Assembly: GCF_003852525.1 (NCBI RefSeq)
Contig: NZ_QAJL01000001.1
Span: 1,997,268 to 2,061,267, forward strand
Direction: 5' to 3'
Length of the DNA: 64,000 bases
Source: Pedobacter sp. KBW06
Lineage (GTDB): Bacteria; Bacteroidota; Bacteroidia; Sphingobacteriales; Sphingobacteriaceae
Of this stretch, positions 54,992-63,620 are shown one piece after another (positions within the stretch are counted from its first letter, which is position 1; every line of letters begins with the position of its first letter). The position numbers were made by a program, and so were the translations under genes. The notes beneath the pieces are model-generated. The model searched no databases. It was not told where the DNA came from and was given only the letters and a program-made list of their open reading frames with translations.

Positions 54992-57358
54992 ATGAAAATC
55001 AAGGTTTTCTCTATCATATTTTTATTCCTCCTCAGCAGTAAACTATTTGCACAATCAGGCACAGGATCGTTAAAAGGCAATATCGTGTCCTTTCAGGAAG
55101 AGCCTATTTCAGGTGCCTCCATTCAGTTCCAGAACACTGACATCCGCACAAAAACGGATTTAGACGGAAATTTCATTTTAAATGCGATCCCTGCCGGAAC
55201 TTACGTTCTGATCGTTTCTAATGTCGGATACACGGCCAGTAAGCATGACCTGATCATCAAGCCGGGAAAAACGGTTACCCTCAACCTGCAACTGTCCAAA
55301 AGCAAACAGGAGCTAAAAGAAGTGGTCATCAGTGGCATCAAAAATCCATACCAGGTTCAGCATTCCAGCAGTTCTACCCGAATGGATGTACCATTATTAA
55401 GTACGCCGCAATCGGTACAAATCATCTCTTCCCAGGCGATAAAAGACCGTCAGGCTTTCAGCTTAAACGAAATCGCAGGTACGTTTACCGGGATGAAAGC
55501 GAACAATGGAAACGGCTCTTTCAATATGCGCGGATTCACCGCTTATTCGCCAACAGATGCCAGTTTTCTATTGTATAACGGGATCCGCGGAAACCTCTTT
55601 TTATGGAGTCAGCAGCCTTTATTGTACAATGTAGAATCGGTAGAGCTTTTACGTGGCCCTTCGGGCGCTTTATTTAGCGAAGGTGCACCTGGTGGAGTGG
55701 TCAATTTCATCACCAAAAAACCAATGGCACAAAACAGCTATGGCCTGGAATTATCTCTGGGCAGCTGGAATTTCCGCAGGGCATCCCTTGACCTGACAGG
55801 AGCATTGTCCGGAAACAAAAAGCTACTTTACCGCGCCATTATTGGGTATGATAAATCGAAAAGCTTCCGTGACGGTCAAAATAAAGAAAACATCTTCCTT
55901 GCACCTTCCCTGACTTACCTCTTTTCCGGCAAAACGGATTTGAATCTGGAAATCAATTATGCTTATCAAAAGACCGTACAACAATACGACAACGGGACCT
56001 TTATCCGTACCAGACCAGATGGTACTTTTGATTTCAATTATTATCCCGATCACTTAACGGTTCAAAGTCCTACAGATTACGGAAAAACCCATAATACTTC
56101 AGCTACGCTAACCTTCAATCATCGTTTCAATGACCGTTTGAAACTGACAGCCGTTCAGCGCGTAGTGAATAACATCCTGGATTATACCGACCATATTCCG
56201 GTAGGGAAAATTAAAAATGATTCTATCAGCAGAGGTTATCAGGACTGGGAAACCAATCGGTTCAGTCTTCAGACCACCGCTTATTTAACTTACGAAACAA
56301 AGACAGGTCCCTTAAAACATCAGTTGACCGGAGGTGCAGATTACAACAGATATGGATGGACTAAAAACGATTATCAATACAAAGCGGCCTCCAGGATTTC
56401 GATATTCAACCCCGATTATAGTAATGATCCACCGGCAGCCTCAGTTCCGGCAGAAGAGTCTGATGACAACAAACGCATCACAAATCTGACAGGCATATAC
56501 CTGCAGGACCAGATCAGTTTCGGCAAACAGTTAAAAGCATTACTATCCCTGAGATACGATTCGTACGATGCCAAAGAAACACCACTTTCGATCAGGGACA
56601 ATAAACAGGGTGATGCGCTACAGGCTTCCGGACTGATCCCGCGAATAGGACTGGTATATCTCCCGGCTGAAAACATGTCTATTTACGGGACCTATCTTAA
56701 GTCATTTAACCCTCAGACCTCGAACAATGTACTTTCCGGAGGCCCCTTCCCTACCCGAAAAGCAACGCAATATGAGATTGGATATAAAGGTGATTTCCTG
56801 AACCGGCAATTGTCGGCCAATGTATCACTTTACCAGATCAATTATGCCAATATTCTGGCCCCTGCACCAACGGAAGAAAATTCCCACCGTCAGGCTGCAA
56901 TCGATGGAACGCGAAGCAGGGGAATCGAATTTACCGTTATGGGAACGATACAAAACTTTAACGTGATAGCGGGATATGCTTATAATGAGCACGTCATATT
57001 AAGTACAAGCGCTTTCGGAAAAAAAGGAGACCGCTTTAACAATGCACCCAAACATATGGCCAATGTCTGGTTAAAATACAATGTCAGCAGCGGCCTGGTT
57101 AAGGGACTTGGAATTGCCGGAGGCCTGAGGTATGTGAGCAACCAGGTTGGCCTCATTAGTAACCAGAATTTTCTATTTCCGGAATACACGGTAATTGATG
57201 CTGCTCTGAACTATCGCAGGGGTCGTTACAACCTCCAGTTTAATGCGTATAACCTAACGGATAAACATTATTTCACCGGCAGCAGGTCCAGTACTGTAAC
57301 CGGAGGTCTGGGAGACCCTTTTAATTACAGAATTGGCTTAAGTTACCAGATCAAATGA
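54992..57358 (+). CDS. TonB-dependent siderophore receptor
   Basis: A 788-residue outer-membrane receptor. A signal peptide (residues 1-20) is followed by a carboxypeptidase-regulatory-like domain (~22-110, GSLKGNIVSFQEEPISGASI), a plug domain (~120-235, including MDVPLLSTPQSVQIIS and ESVELLRGPSGALFSEGAPG) and a 22-stranded barrel ending in FNYRIGLSYQIK. The plug motif SVQIISSQAIKDRQAFSLNE is typical of siderophore receptors of the FhuE/Fiu type. The next gene, a PepSY membrane protein, overlaps its stop by 4 bases, which is the usual arrangement for Fe3+-siderophore reductases. Confidence 0.93.
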   Translation: MKIKVFSIIFLFLLSSKLFAQSGTGSLKGNIVSFQEEPISGASIQFQNTDIRTKTDLDGNFILNAIPAGTYVLIVSNVGYTASKHDLIIKPGKTVTLNLQLSKSKQELKEVVISGIKNPYQVQHSSSSTRMDVPLLSTPQSVQIISSQAIKDRQAFSLNEIAGTFTGMKANNGNGSFNMRGFTAYSPTDASFLLYNGIRGNLFLWSQQPLLYNVESVELLRGPSGALFSEGAPGGVVNFITKKPMAQNSYGLELSLGSWNFRRASLDLTGALSGNKKLLYRAIIGYDKSKSFRDGQNKENIFLAPSLTYLFSGKTDLNLEINYAYQKTVQQYDNGTFIRTRPDGTFDFNYYPDHLTVQSPTDYGKTHNTSATLTFNHRFNDRLKLTAVQRVVNNILDYTDHIPVGKIKNDSISRGYQDWETNRFSLQTTAYLTYETKTGPLKHQLTGGADYNRYGWTKNDYQYKAASRISIFNPDYSNDPPAASVPAEESDDNKRITNLTGIYLQDQISFGKQLKALLSLRYDSYDAKETPLSIRDNKQGDALQASGLIPRIGLVYLPAENMSIYGTYLKSFNPQTSNNVLSGGPFPTRKATQYEIGYKGDFLNRQLSANVSLYQINYANILAPAPTEENSHRQAAIDGTRSRGIEFTVMGTIQNFNVIAGYAYNEHVILSTSAFGKKGDRFNNAPKHMANVWLKYNVSSGLVKGLGIAGGLRYVSNQVGLISNQNFLFPEYTVIDAALNYRRGRYNLQFNAYNLTDKHYFTGSRSSTVTGGLGDPFNYRIGLSYQIK

Positions 57359-58458
57359 GAAAAATAAATTTCACACGTGTGCTGGTTTTTTCCGTACACA
57401 GCTGGCTGGGCCTGATCAGTGGGATCTTCCTTTTGCTGCTTGGACTCAGTGGTTCTGCACTTGTCTTTCTAAAAGAAATTGATCAAATGATCAATGCAGA
57501 CTTACTCCATGTAAGCCCTAAAGGACAGGTATTGCCACTGGATACGATTTACAGGAAGATCGGTAAGCAACACCCAAATTTAACAGGTATTGCCTGGTTA
57601 AATCCCGATGCAGGAACTGAGGAAGCGTATGAGTTCCGTTTGTACCGGAATGATGGAAAAATCAGCACCTATGATTTAGGGATGATGAGTATCAATCCCT
57701 ATTCAGGCGCCATTCTGAGGGATGGAAATCTAAAGGATTTTAACCCGAGTTTTATGCATTGGATCTTACAGTTCCACTGGAGTTTCCAGCTGGGGCTCCC
57801 CGGATTATTCCTGGCTACAGTGTTTGGCATCACGATGCTGCTTTCCACAGCAACCGGATTGATCATCTATCGGAAATACATCTGGAAAGTATTTACATTT
57901 CAGGTAAAGATGAAATGGAAAAACTGGAGAACGATCTCTTCAGACCTTCACAGAATCGTTGGGGTATGGGCTTTATTCTTTAATGTGATCATCTTCTTTA
58001 CCGGATTCTGGATGAACAAATTTGCTTTTGATCCGGGTTACTGGAAAAAGCAGACTGTCTCTGCTCCCGTAAATGTACTGTCTGCTCAGTCTGCAGATCA
58101 GCTGCTCCGGACTGCCCGCAATGCAATGCCTGATTTGGTTCCCCGGAATATTTATCTGCCGACACAGGCGGAGAAGTTGTTCCGGATTAGCGGAACCTTG
58201 AAAAATCAATCGCCCTTCTTTTACAATGGAAATTCGGTTGCCATTGATCCGGGTACAGGCCTGGTAACCTCCATGGATCGTCTATCGGAAAAAGGATTAT
58301 GGGAAAAGACAGAGGCCAGCTTCTTTCCGTTACATGCAGGCACTTTTGGTGGTACTCCGGTCAAAGCCCTTTATGTTATTATTGGTTTGCTACCCGGTTT
58401 ACTTTCCATTACCGGAGCCTTACTTTGGTGGAGAAAAGTAAAAAAACGATACAGTTAA
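57355..58458 (+). CDS. PepSY-domain membrane protein (siderophore reductase-like)
   Basis: A 367-residue membrane protein. Four hydrophobic helices (residues ~10-35, ~140-165, ~200-220 and ~335-360) surround periplasmic PepSY-type segments. The N-terminus VHSWLGLISGIFLLLLGLSG is typical of PepSY-associated TM proteins that reduce ferric siderophores or haem at the inner membrane; His residues in the helices (HSW, MHWILQFHWSF) may bind haem. It overlaps the receptor gene by ATGA, so both are coupled. A second copy of the 65-bp element follows. Confidence 0.88.
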   Translation: MRKINFTRVLVFSVHSWLGLISGIFLLLLGLSGSALVFLKEIDQMINADLLHVSPKGQVLPLDTIYRKIGKQHPNLTGIAWLNPDAGTEEAYEFRLYRNDGKISTYDLGMMSINPYSGAILRDGNLKDFNPSFMHWILQFHWSFQLGLPGLFLATVFGITMLLSTATGLIIYRKYIWKVFTFQVKMKWKNWRTISSDLHRIVGVWALFFNVIIFFTGFWMNKFAFDPGYWKKQTVSAPVNVLSAQSADQLLRTARNAMPDLVPRNIYLPTQAEKLFRISGTLKNQSPFFYNGNSVAIDPGTGLVTSMDRLSEKGLWEKTEASFFPLHAGTFGGTPVKALYVIIGLLPGLLSITGALLWWRKVKKRYS

Positions 58459-58532
58459 ACTATTTATATATTTTGGCATAATTCATGTATATATAGCAGA
58501 AATTAAGACAACGATATTTAAGAAAAAACCGT

Positions 58533-58597
58533 TTCATACAGGTTTATATTTGGTTAGAAAAGGGATGTGCGTGGATGCGACATCCCTTTCTTGTTTT
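58533..58597 (+). repeat. 65-bp element, copy 2 (with terminator)
   Basis: Identical in all 65 bases to 53040-53104. The hairpin is at 58559-58568/58580-58589. Here it terminates the receptor-PepSY operon. The distance between copies is 5493 bases and the flanks beyond are unrelated apart from a few bases. Confidence 0.95.
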
Positions 58598-58706
58598 ATT
58601 CAATCTTATCAGTTGAGTTGTCAACTAAGCCTCAATTCAAGCGCTGTCTTTTTGTAAAAAATGATCAGACATGCTGATACATGGTTAAAATACCCGGTAT
58701 TTTTAC

Positions 58707-58714
58707 TAAATTTG
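58707..58714 (+). promoter_or_regulatory. TAnnTTTG -7 box of the DUF763 gene
   Basis: TAAATTTG ends 6 bases before the ATG at 58721 and lies inside the upstream part of the open frame that begins at 58661, which argues for the start at 58721. Confidence 0.55.
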
Positions 58715-58720
58715 TTAGTA

Positions 58721-59923
58721 ATGAAATCCTCCGGAACTGCTGATCTGCCACTACATTATGGCTATGTCCCCAAATGGCTTGCAGAACGCATGGCTCGTTT
58801 AGGGCTTGCCATCACAGAAGCGATCATTACAGAATATGGCACAGCCGAAGTCTTACGCCGTTTAAGTGATCCATTCTGGTTTCAGAGCCTGGGAGCGGTG
58901 ATGGGTATGGACTGGCATTCCTCAGGGATCACCACCTCCGTAATGGGCGCTTTAAAAGGAGCCATCAATCCCCGAAGCAAAGAACTGGGCATTTATATTT
59001 GCGGAGGGAAAGGTTTAAAATCCAGACAGACTCCTGCTGAATTGCTAAACATCGCACAGCATACCGGCCTTGACGGACATGAATTGGTGAGGTGCAGTAA
59101 GTTAAGCGCCAAAGTAGACAATACTGCTATTCAGGATGGCTTCCAGCTATACACCCACAATTTTATAGTCAATTCTGAGGGACTGTGGACTGTCGTCCAG
59201 CAGGGAATGCGAAATGATAGTGCCACTGCCAGAAGATACCACTGGCATTCTTCCTCGCTGGCTTCCTTTGTAGAAGAACCTCATACCGGAATTTGTGGCA
59301 TCAATCAGGGGCAAATCTTAAATCTTGTTGCAAAAGAAGCCGGGACTTCCCGCAATACCATGTTGTCCATGACGACCGAAAATCCAGAACGGATCCTCAG
59401 GGAAGTCAGGAAACTGATCATGCCCAACCGCCATGAAGTAAAAGCAAAAGATATAGACCTGAAACGCCTGGGTGCCATGTTATGGCTCACACAGGAAAAA
59501 CGTCCGGCAGATTTTGAAGAACTGCTGTTACTGGAAGGCCTTGGACCAAGAACCTTACAATCGCTGGCATTGGTTAGTGAAGTCATTTATGGGACAGCTT
59601 CCCGTTTTACAGACCCGGCACGGTTTTCCTTCGCCCATGGCGGAAAAGACGGGCATCCTTTCCCTGTCCCTGTAAAAGTATATGATGAGACGATCCAGGT
59701 ACTGGGCAAAGCCATCCGGCAGGCCAAAATCGGGCAGTCGGATCAGCAACAGGCGATCTTTAAATTAGGCGAGCTTGCCCGAAAGGCAGAAAAAAACTTC
59801 CTCCCAAATGACAATTTTGAAGAGCTGATTCAAAAAGAAAGGAACGATTCCTGGAAATATGGAGGGAAGACGGTACTTGGTGAGGCCAAACCTCCCTCAA
59901 AAAATCAACTCAGCCTGTTTTAA
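58721..59923 (+). CDS. DUF763 domain protein
   Basis: A 400-residue protein starting at MKSSGTADLPLHYG. The frame is open from 58661, but that extension contains the -7 box and does not look like the family start. The body is the DUF763 family: GTADLPLHYGYVPKWL, DWHSSGITTSVMGALKG, HDHSS-like region RRYHWHSSSLASF and a helix-hairpin-helix part around LEGLGPRTLQSLALV. DUF763 occurs in Archaea and Bacteria, role unknown; the HhH implies DNA binding. It is a single-gene unit. Confidence 0.87.
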   Translation: MKSSGTADLPLHYGYVPKWLAERMARLGLAITEAIITEYGTAEVLRRLSDPFWFQSLGAVMGMDWHSSGITTSVMGALKGAINPRSKELGIYICGGKGLKSRQTPAELLNIAQHTGLDGHELVRCSKLSAKVDNTAIQDGFQLYTHNFIVNSEGLWTVVQQGMRNDSATARRYHWHSSSLASFVEEPHTGICGINQGQILNLVAKEAGTSRNTMLSMTTENPERILREVRKLIMPNRHEVKAKDIDLKRLGAMLWLTQEKRPADFEELLLLEGLGPRTLQSLALVSEVIYGTASRFTDPARFSFAHGGKDGHPFPVPVKVYDETIQVLGKAIRQAKIGQSDQQQAIFKLGELARKAEKNFLPNDNFEELIQKERNDSWKYGGKTVLGEAKPPSKNQLSLF

Positions 59924-60067
59924 TAGTTGTAAGCCCCAAATTACCTGTTTAAACATCTTATTTTTTTCGGAGAATAATTAATATTTCTTAGTCAGGTTAT
60001 TCTTTTATAGAGGATTAATTGCGTTATTTGTTGAATTTACATTTAGAAATACCAACAAAACCTTTTA

Positions 60068-60691
60068 ATGCAGTTTAAACAATTCTCCTGGCAAATTGCC
60101 TGGGATTACCCGCCATTCAGACTTAAATTTATCCTGGGAATCTTTATTCTTGCATTGATCCTGATTTTTATCCCTCATTTCTTCGCTTATGTAGAAAACA
60201 GGGAGAAAGGGTATACGCTCAATGACTGGCTGCTGGCCCAGATCCCTGCTATTGACGTTTCTCTGTATATATTTATTTTACTTTACGGGATGTCTATCTT
60301 CTTCCTGATACGCATGTCCAGGAATACTTCGATTTGTCTGACCGCATTATGGGCCTATATATTTCTTTGTGCAGCAAGGATCATTACCATTTCTATCGTT
60401 CCGCTTCATCCGCCAAAAGAAATCATAGAACTGATAGATCCCTGTTCTGTCGTTTTTTATGGATCAAATGTGATCACAAAAGACCTTTTCTTTTCCGGAC
60501 ATACTGCTACGATCTTTCTGGGCGCACTCTGCCTGGAGAAAAAGCGGGAGAAAACAATTGCCTTTATTGCTTCTGGAATTATCGGCGTATTGCTATTGAT
60601 CCAGCATGTACACTATACGGCAGATGTAATTGCAGCACCTTTCTTTAGCTGGATCTGCTGGTATTTCGGAAAATCAATAGAGAAATTATAA
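60068..60691 (+). CDS. PAP2/sphingomyelin synthase-like membrane protein
   Basis: A 207-residue protein with six hydrophobic helices. The C-terminal half has DLFFSGHTATIFLGALCL and HVHYTADVIAAPFFS, the catalytic histidines and aspartate of the PAP2_C/sphingomyelin synthase domain. Bacteroidota make sphingolipids, so transfer or removal of a lipid phosphate head group is likely, but the substrate is not known. It stands alone between other unrelated genes. Confidence 0.82.
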   Translation: MQFKQFSWQIAWDYPPFRLKFILGIFILALILIFIPHFFAYVENREKGYTLNDWLLAQIPAIDVSLYIFILLYGMSIFFLIRMSRNTSICLTALWAYIFLCAARIITISIVPLHPPKEIIELIDPCSVVFYGSNVITKDLFFSGHTATIFLGALCLEKKREKTIAFIASGIIGVLLLIQHVHYTADVIAAPFFSWICWYFGKSIEKL

Positions 60692-60785
60692 GCTTTTTTC
60701 AGAAAGAATAGTAAACGGCGGTAAATCCTGGGATCTACCCCGTTCACGTGCCTGAGAGCAATATAATTTTGTATGGGGCCTCCAC

Positions 60786-61577
60786 TTATGAAGTCAGCTC
60801 CCTTGATTTAAGCATTTTAATCAATCCGTTTGTATAGTGAAAATCTTTATCAATATTAATGTTAAAGAGCATCATCCCCCCCTTTAATCCGTTATCAGGC
60901 TGCCATTTGGTCAATTGGATCGCCTCGCCCAGTGAAGTGGCCTGATGATGGCCTGGTTGTACGCCAAACAATAATTTCTTACTGCTCACCAAACCTGCAT
61001 ACAATTCAAACTGATTGATCATGGTTTCCATATCCCAGAAATAGCCCATCAATGCCACATAGTCAAACAAGGCATTACATTGTTTCAATAATTGTTCATC
61101 CGCATAATATTGATAGGTGACATAACTCATGGTCTTCCCCGTTTTAGACCGGGGTCCAAAATATTTAGACAGCTGCCAGACCACTTCAATAAATGTCTCA
61201 TTAGGAATATCACCCCCCATTTCGGGGTCAATATCAATGCCATCCAACCTCCAGGTATTGACCACCAAATCATAGACATCTGCTGCAAAAGCCGCAGGAT
61301 CAGAGATGGTATTCCAGGATATTTGTGGATTGGGTGAACTGATAATGGAAGCCAAAACTTTAACCCCTCTGTTCTGCTGTATCCTTACCCCTGCCAGAAT
61401 ACTGGCCCAGGTCATTCCATTACTGGTCAGGTACAGGTGTTGCAATGTCTTTTGAGGATCCAGATTGATCAGGAACAGATTGATGACATCAATTCCATTC
61501 GGAAGCTCTTCAATGATCATTTTTTGATTTGCATAGCCTAGCCAGTAAGTGACAAAAAGAGGATCAGGAGCTTTCAT
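60786..61577 (-). CDS. Glycoside hydrolase family 18 protein without signal peptide
   Basis: A 263-residue GH18 domain. The active-site motif DxxDxDxE is present as DGIDIDPE (residues 112-119, acid Glu119). The remaining pattern (VKVLASIISSP, MSYVTYQYY, LMGYFWDMET, KLLFGVQPG) is TIM-barrel type. The N-terminus (MKAPDPLFVTYWLG) has no signal peptide, unlike most secreted chitinases and endo-beta-N-acetylglucosaminidases. It may act inside the cell or be exported another way. The divergent gap toward the next gene has an operator-like palindrome (61662-61679). Confidence 0.85.
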   Translation of the reverse strand: MKAPDPLFVTYWLGYANQKMIIEELPNGIDVINLFLINLDPQKTLQHLYLTSNGMTWASILAGVRIQQNRGVKVLASIISSPNPQISWNTISDPAAFAADVYDLVVNTWRLDGIDIDPEMGGDIPNETFIEVVWQLSKYFGPRSKTGKTMSYVTYQYYADEQLLKQCNALFDYVALMGYFWDMETMINQFELYAGLVSSKKLLFGVQPGHHQATSLGEAIQLTKWQPDNGLKGGMMLFNINIDKDFHYTNGLIKMLKSRELTS

Positions 61578-61661
61578 AAATCAATCAGGGGGTTAGAAAC
61601 AATGCTTAAAGTTCATCAATTGATGACAGCCAGTTATGCGCTGGATTACCCGAAATCAAAA

Positions 61662-61679
61662 ACAGGTATTTATACCTGT
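61662..61679. promoter_or_regulatory. Palindromic operator candidate
   Basis: ACAGGTAT-TT-ATACCTGT is a perfect 8-bp inverted repeat with a 2-base spacer, the size of a dimeric repressor site. It lies 85 bases upstream of the GH18 start and 141 bases upstream of the small protein gene. Confidence 0.5.
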
Positions 61680-61819
61680 ATAAATAACACGAGCGTAACA
61701 AATATAAATACAGCGCAAATAATCAATCCACTCAACAAAAAATGTTTATTTTAGATTAACCAATTAAAAAAATGCCATTCGATTTACAAATCAAATAATA
61801 ACTTAAAATCACAACAAAC

Positions 61820-62191
61820 ATGGAACATCATTCGTCTAAACACGACAAAAGTATCTTTGAGATCCCATTATCGGAAGCTCAGGAAATCACCCGGGCCTGG
61901 GCTGCGCAAGGCCATTTTATCAAATCTTATTTAATTGATGCACAGGAATTAAAAGATATGGTAGAAGAAAAAGGCGCAAGTTATGTACGTGTTTATTTTG
62001 GCTGGGACACAGAAATGGAAAAAGGTAGAGAGCAAAGATTAATTATGGTTCCGGCAGATATATATGGCCATGATATGATCAATACTGAAGTTTCTCTGGC
62101 TGAAAACATGAAAGAAGACAGCAATATATTTGACTTCACAATGCCTTGTCCACCAACCTGTCCACCACCAGACAGTCCATTAGGAGAATAA
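61820..62191 (+). CDS. Small soluble protein with Pro/Cys tail
   Basis: A 123-residue protein with no signal peptide. The main part has alternating helical and strand segments (EITRAWAAQGHFIKSYLID, YVRVYFGWDTEME) and the end is FTMPCPPTCPPPDSPLGE. No family is known to me. It lies 2 bases before the membrane protein gene and starts a cluster with a histidine kinase and a response regulator, so it may be their signal input or be coexpressed. Confidence 0.7.
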   Translation: MEHHSSKHDKSIFEIPLSEAQEITRAWAAQGHFIKSYLIDAQELKDMVEEKGASYVRVYFGWDTEMEKGREQRLIMVPADIYGHDMINTEVSLAENMKEDSNIFDFTMPCPPTCPPPDSPLGE

Positions 62192-62193
62192 AT

Positions 62194-62850
62194 ATGTTTT
62201 CTAAAATACTAAAAGTAGAATACCTTACTTTAATTTTATCAATGGGCTTCATTTTTTGCCCATTGATACTTTCATTAAAGCATTTCCGATCTTATCCAAA
62301 AGAGTTAAAAGTGATGAGTATTCACTTGATACTAATTGCAATTTTAGCCATTTACAGTGCTTCATTATGGATATCCAGCAAAAATAATCTTCCGGTCCTT
62401 CACATCTACACCATGATTGAATTCTCTACAATCATGTTATTTTACCAGATCGTTTTTAAAAATGCCATTAATAAGGTCTGGTTCATCGCACTCATTTCCG
62501 CGTTTCTTGTCTTTTGTGTGGTCAATGCATTCTTTATTCAAAAATGGCATATATTTAACACTTACCCACGTACGCTTGAAAGCATCATTATTATCAGTAC
62601 CTCTCTGTTTTACTATTATAAAATAACCAAACAAACCTTGTACATACAAATTGAGAAAAGTGCTACATTCTGGATCAATACCGGTTTTTTCATTTATTTC
62701 TCGGGGAGTTTTCTCTTATTTATGCTTAGTAATTACATTTTGCCATTGAGTCTGAAGTTCAATATGATTGTCTGGCAATTACATGCCTTTCTCTCCTGTG
62801 TACTCTACTGTTTAATCTTTATAGGTTTATGGCAACGCAGGAAGGCTTAG
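62194..62850 (+). CDS. Polytopic membrane protein upstream of sensor kinase
   Basis: A 218-residue protein starting at MFSKILKVEY; TAGGAGA precedes the ATG by 6 bases. An upstream in-frame ATG (62146) lies within the previous gene. It has about six hydrophobic helices and no known domain. Its end overlaps the next gene by 22 bases. Together with the following kinase it probably forms a membrane sensor module. Confidence 0.78.
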   Translation: MFSKILKVEYLTLILSMGFIFCPLILSLKHFRSYPKELKVMSIHLILIAILAIYSASLWISSKNNLPVLHIYTMIEFSTIMLFYQIVFKNAINKVWFIALISAFLVFCVVNAFFIQKWHIFNTYPRTLESIIIISTSLFYYYKITKQTLYIQIEKSATFWINTGFFIYFSGSFLLFMLSNYILPLSLKFNMIVWQLHAFLSCVLYCLIFIGLWQRRKA

Positions 62851-63617
62851 ACGTTTATTTTTTCATGTTTACTGGTATGCTCGTCATGTTCCTGCTGAGT
62901 GCTGCCGTTGTGGTGCTCTTTTTTGTATATCAGAAGAAATTCTATAACCAGCAGGTACAATTAAAAGAAACCGAAGCAGATTACCAGCGGAAATTAACCC
63001 GAAACAATATTGAAAAGATAGAAGAAGAAAGACGCAGGGTCGCAAAAGACCTTCATGATGAGGTAGGGAGTATTTTCTCTACACTTGGAATGAAGATCAT
63101 ACAATTTGAAAAAAAACACAATACTTCTTCCGGGAGTATTGAGCTCATTAAAGAAAGTAAACTTCTGGTCGACAAAGGGATTATGAGCGTCAGAAGAATT
63201 TCTCATAACATGATCCCCAATGAACTGGAAATGTTCGGGATTGCAGCTGCAATAGAAGAATTATGTTTCCAGTTTGAAAGCAAGGATGGTTTAGAGGTAG
63301 ATTTTGAGAGTCAGGGCCTGGATAAATGCGGCAATCAGGAAATAGAACTGGCCCTCTACCGCATTACTCAGGAACTGATCAGCAATACGGTAAAACATGC
63401 GGAAGCAAAACGTGTGGAGATTATGCTGGTTTGCAATAATGGTGAAGTGAGCTATGATTATCAGGATGATGGCATAGGCTTTGATCATGAGCAGGTACGC
63501 AGGGGGCTGGGAATACACAATATTACAAACCGGGTGGAAATGAATGGGGGCACTCTGAGCTATCATACCGCTCAAAAAGGATTTGGAGTTTCCATTTACT
63601 TTCCTGTTAAAATTTAA
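62829..63617 (+). CDS. Sensor histidine kinase (HisKA_3 type)
   Basis: A 262-residue kinase of the NarX/LuxR-partner class. One membrane helix (~13-35), a short coiled linker, then HisKA_3 with EERRRVAKDLHDEVGS, phospho-acceptor His76, and an ATPase domain with ELISNTVKHAEAK, YDYQDDGIGFD and RRGLGIHNITNRV. The start at 62829 overlaps the upstream gene by 22 bases; a second Met 12 codons on is an alternative. The response regulator starts 3 bases after the stop, so they form a pair. Confidence 0.92.
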   Translation: MATQEGLDVYFFMFTGMLVMFLLSAAVVVLFFVYQKKFYNQQVQLKETEADYQRKLTRNNIEKIEEERRRVAKDLHDEVGSIFSTLGMKIIQFEKKHNTSSGSIELIKESKLLVDKGIMSVRRISHNMIPNELEMFGIAAAIEELCFQFESKDGLEVDFESQGLDKCGNQEIELALYRITQELISNTVKHAEAKRVEIMLVCNNGEVSYDYQDDGIGFDHEQVRRGLGIHNITNRVEMNGGTLSYHTAQKGFGVSIYFPVKI

Positions 63618-63620
63618 AAT

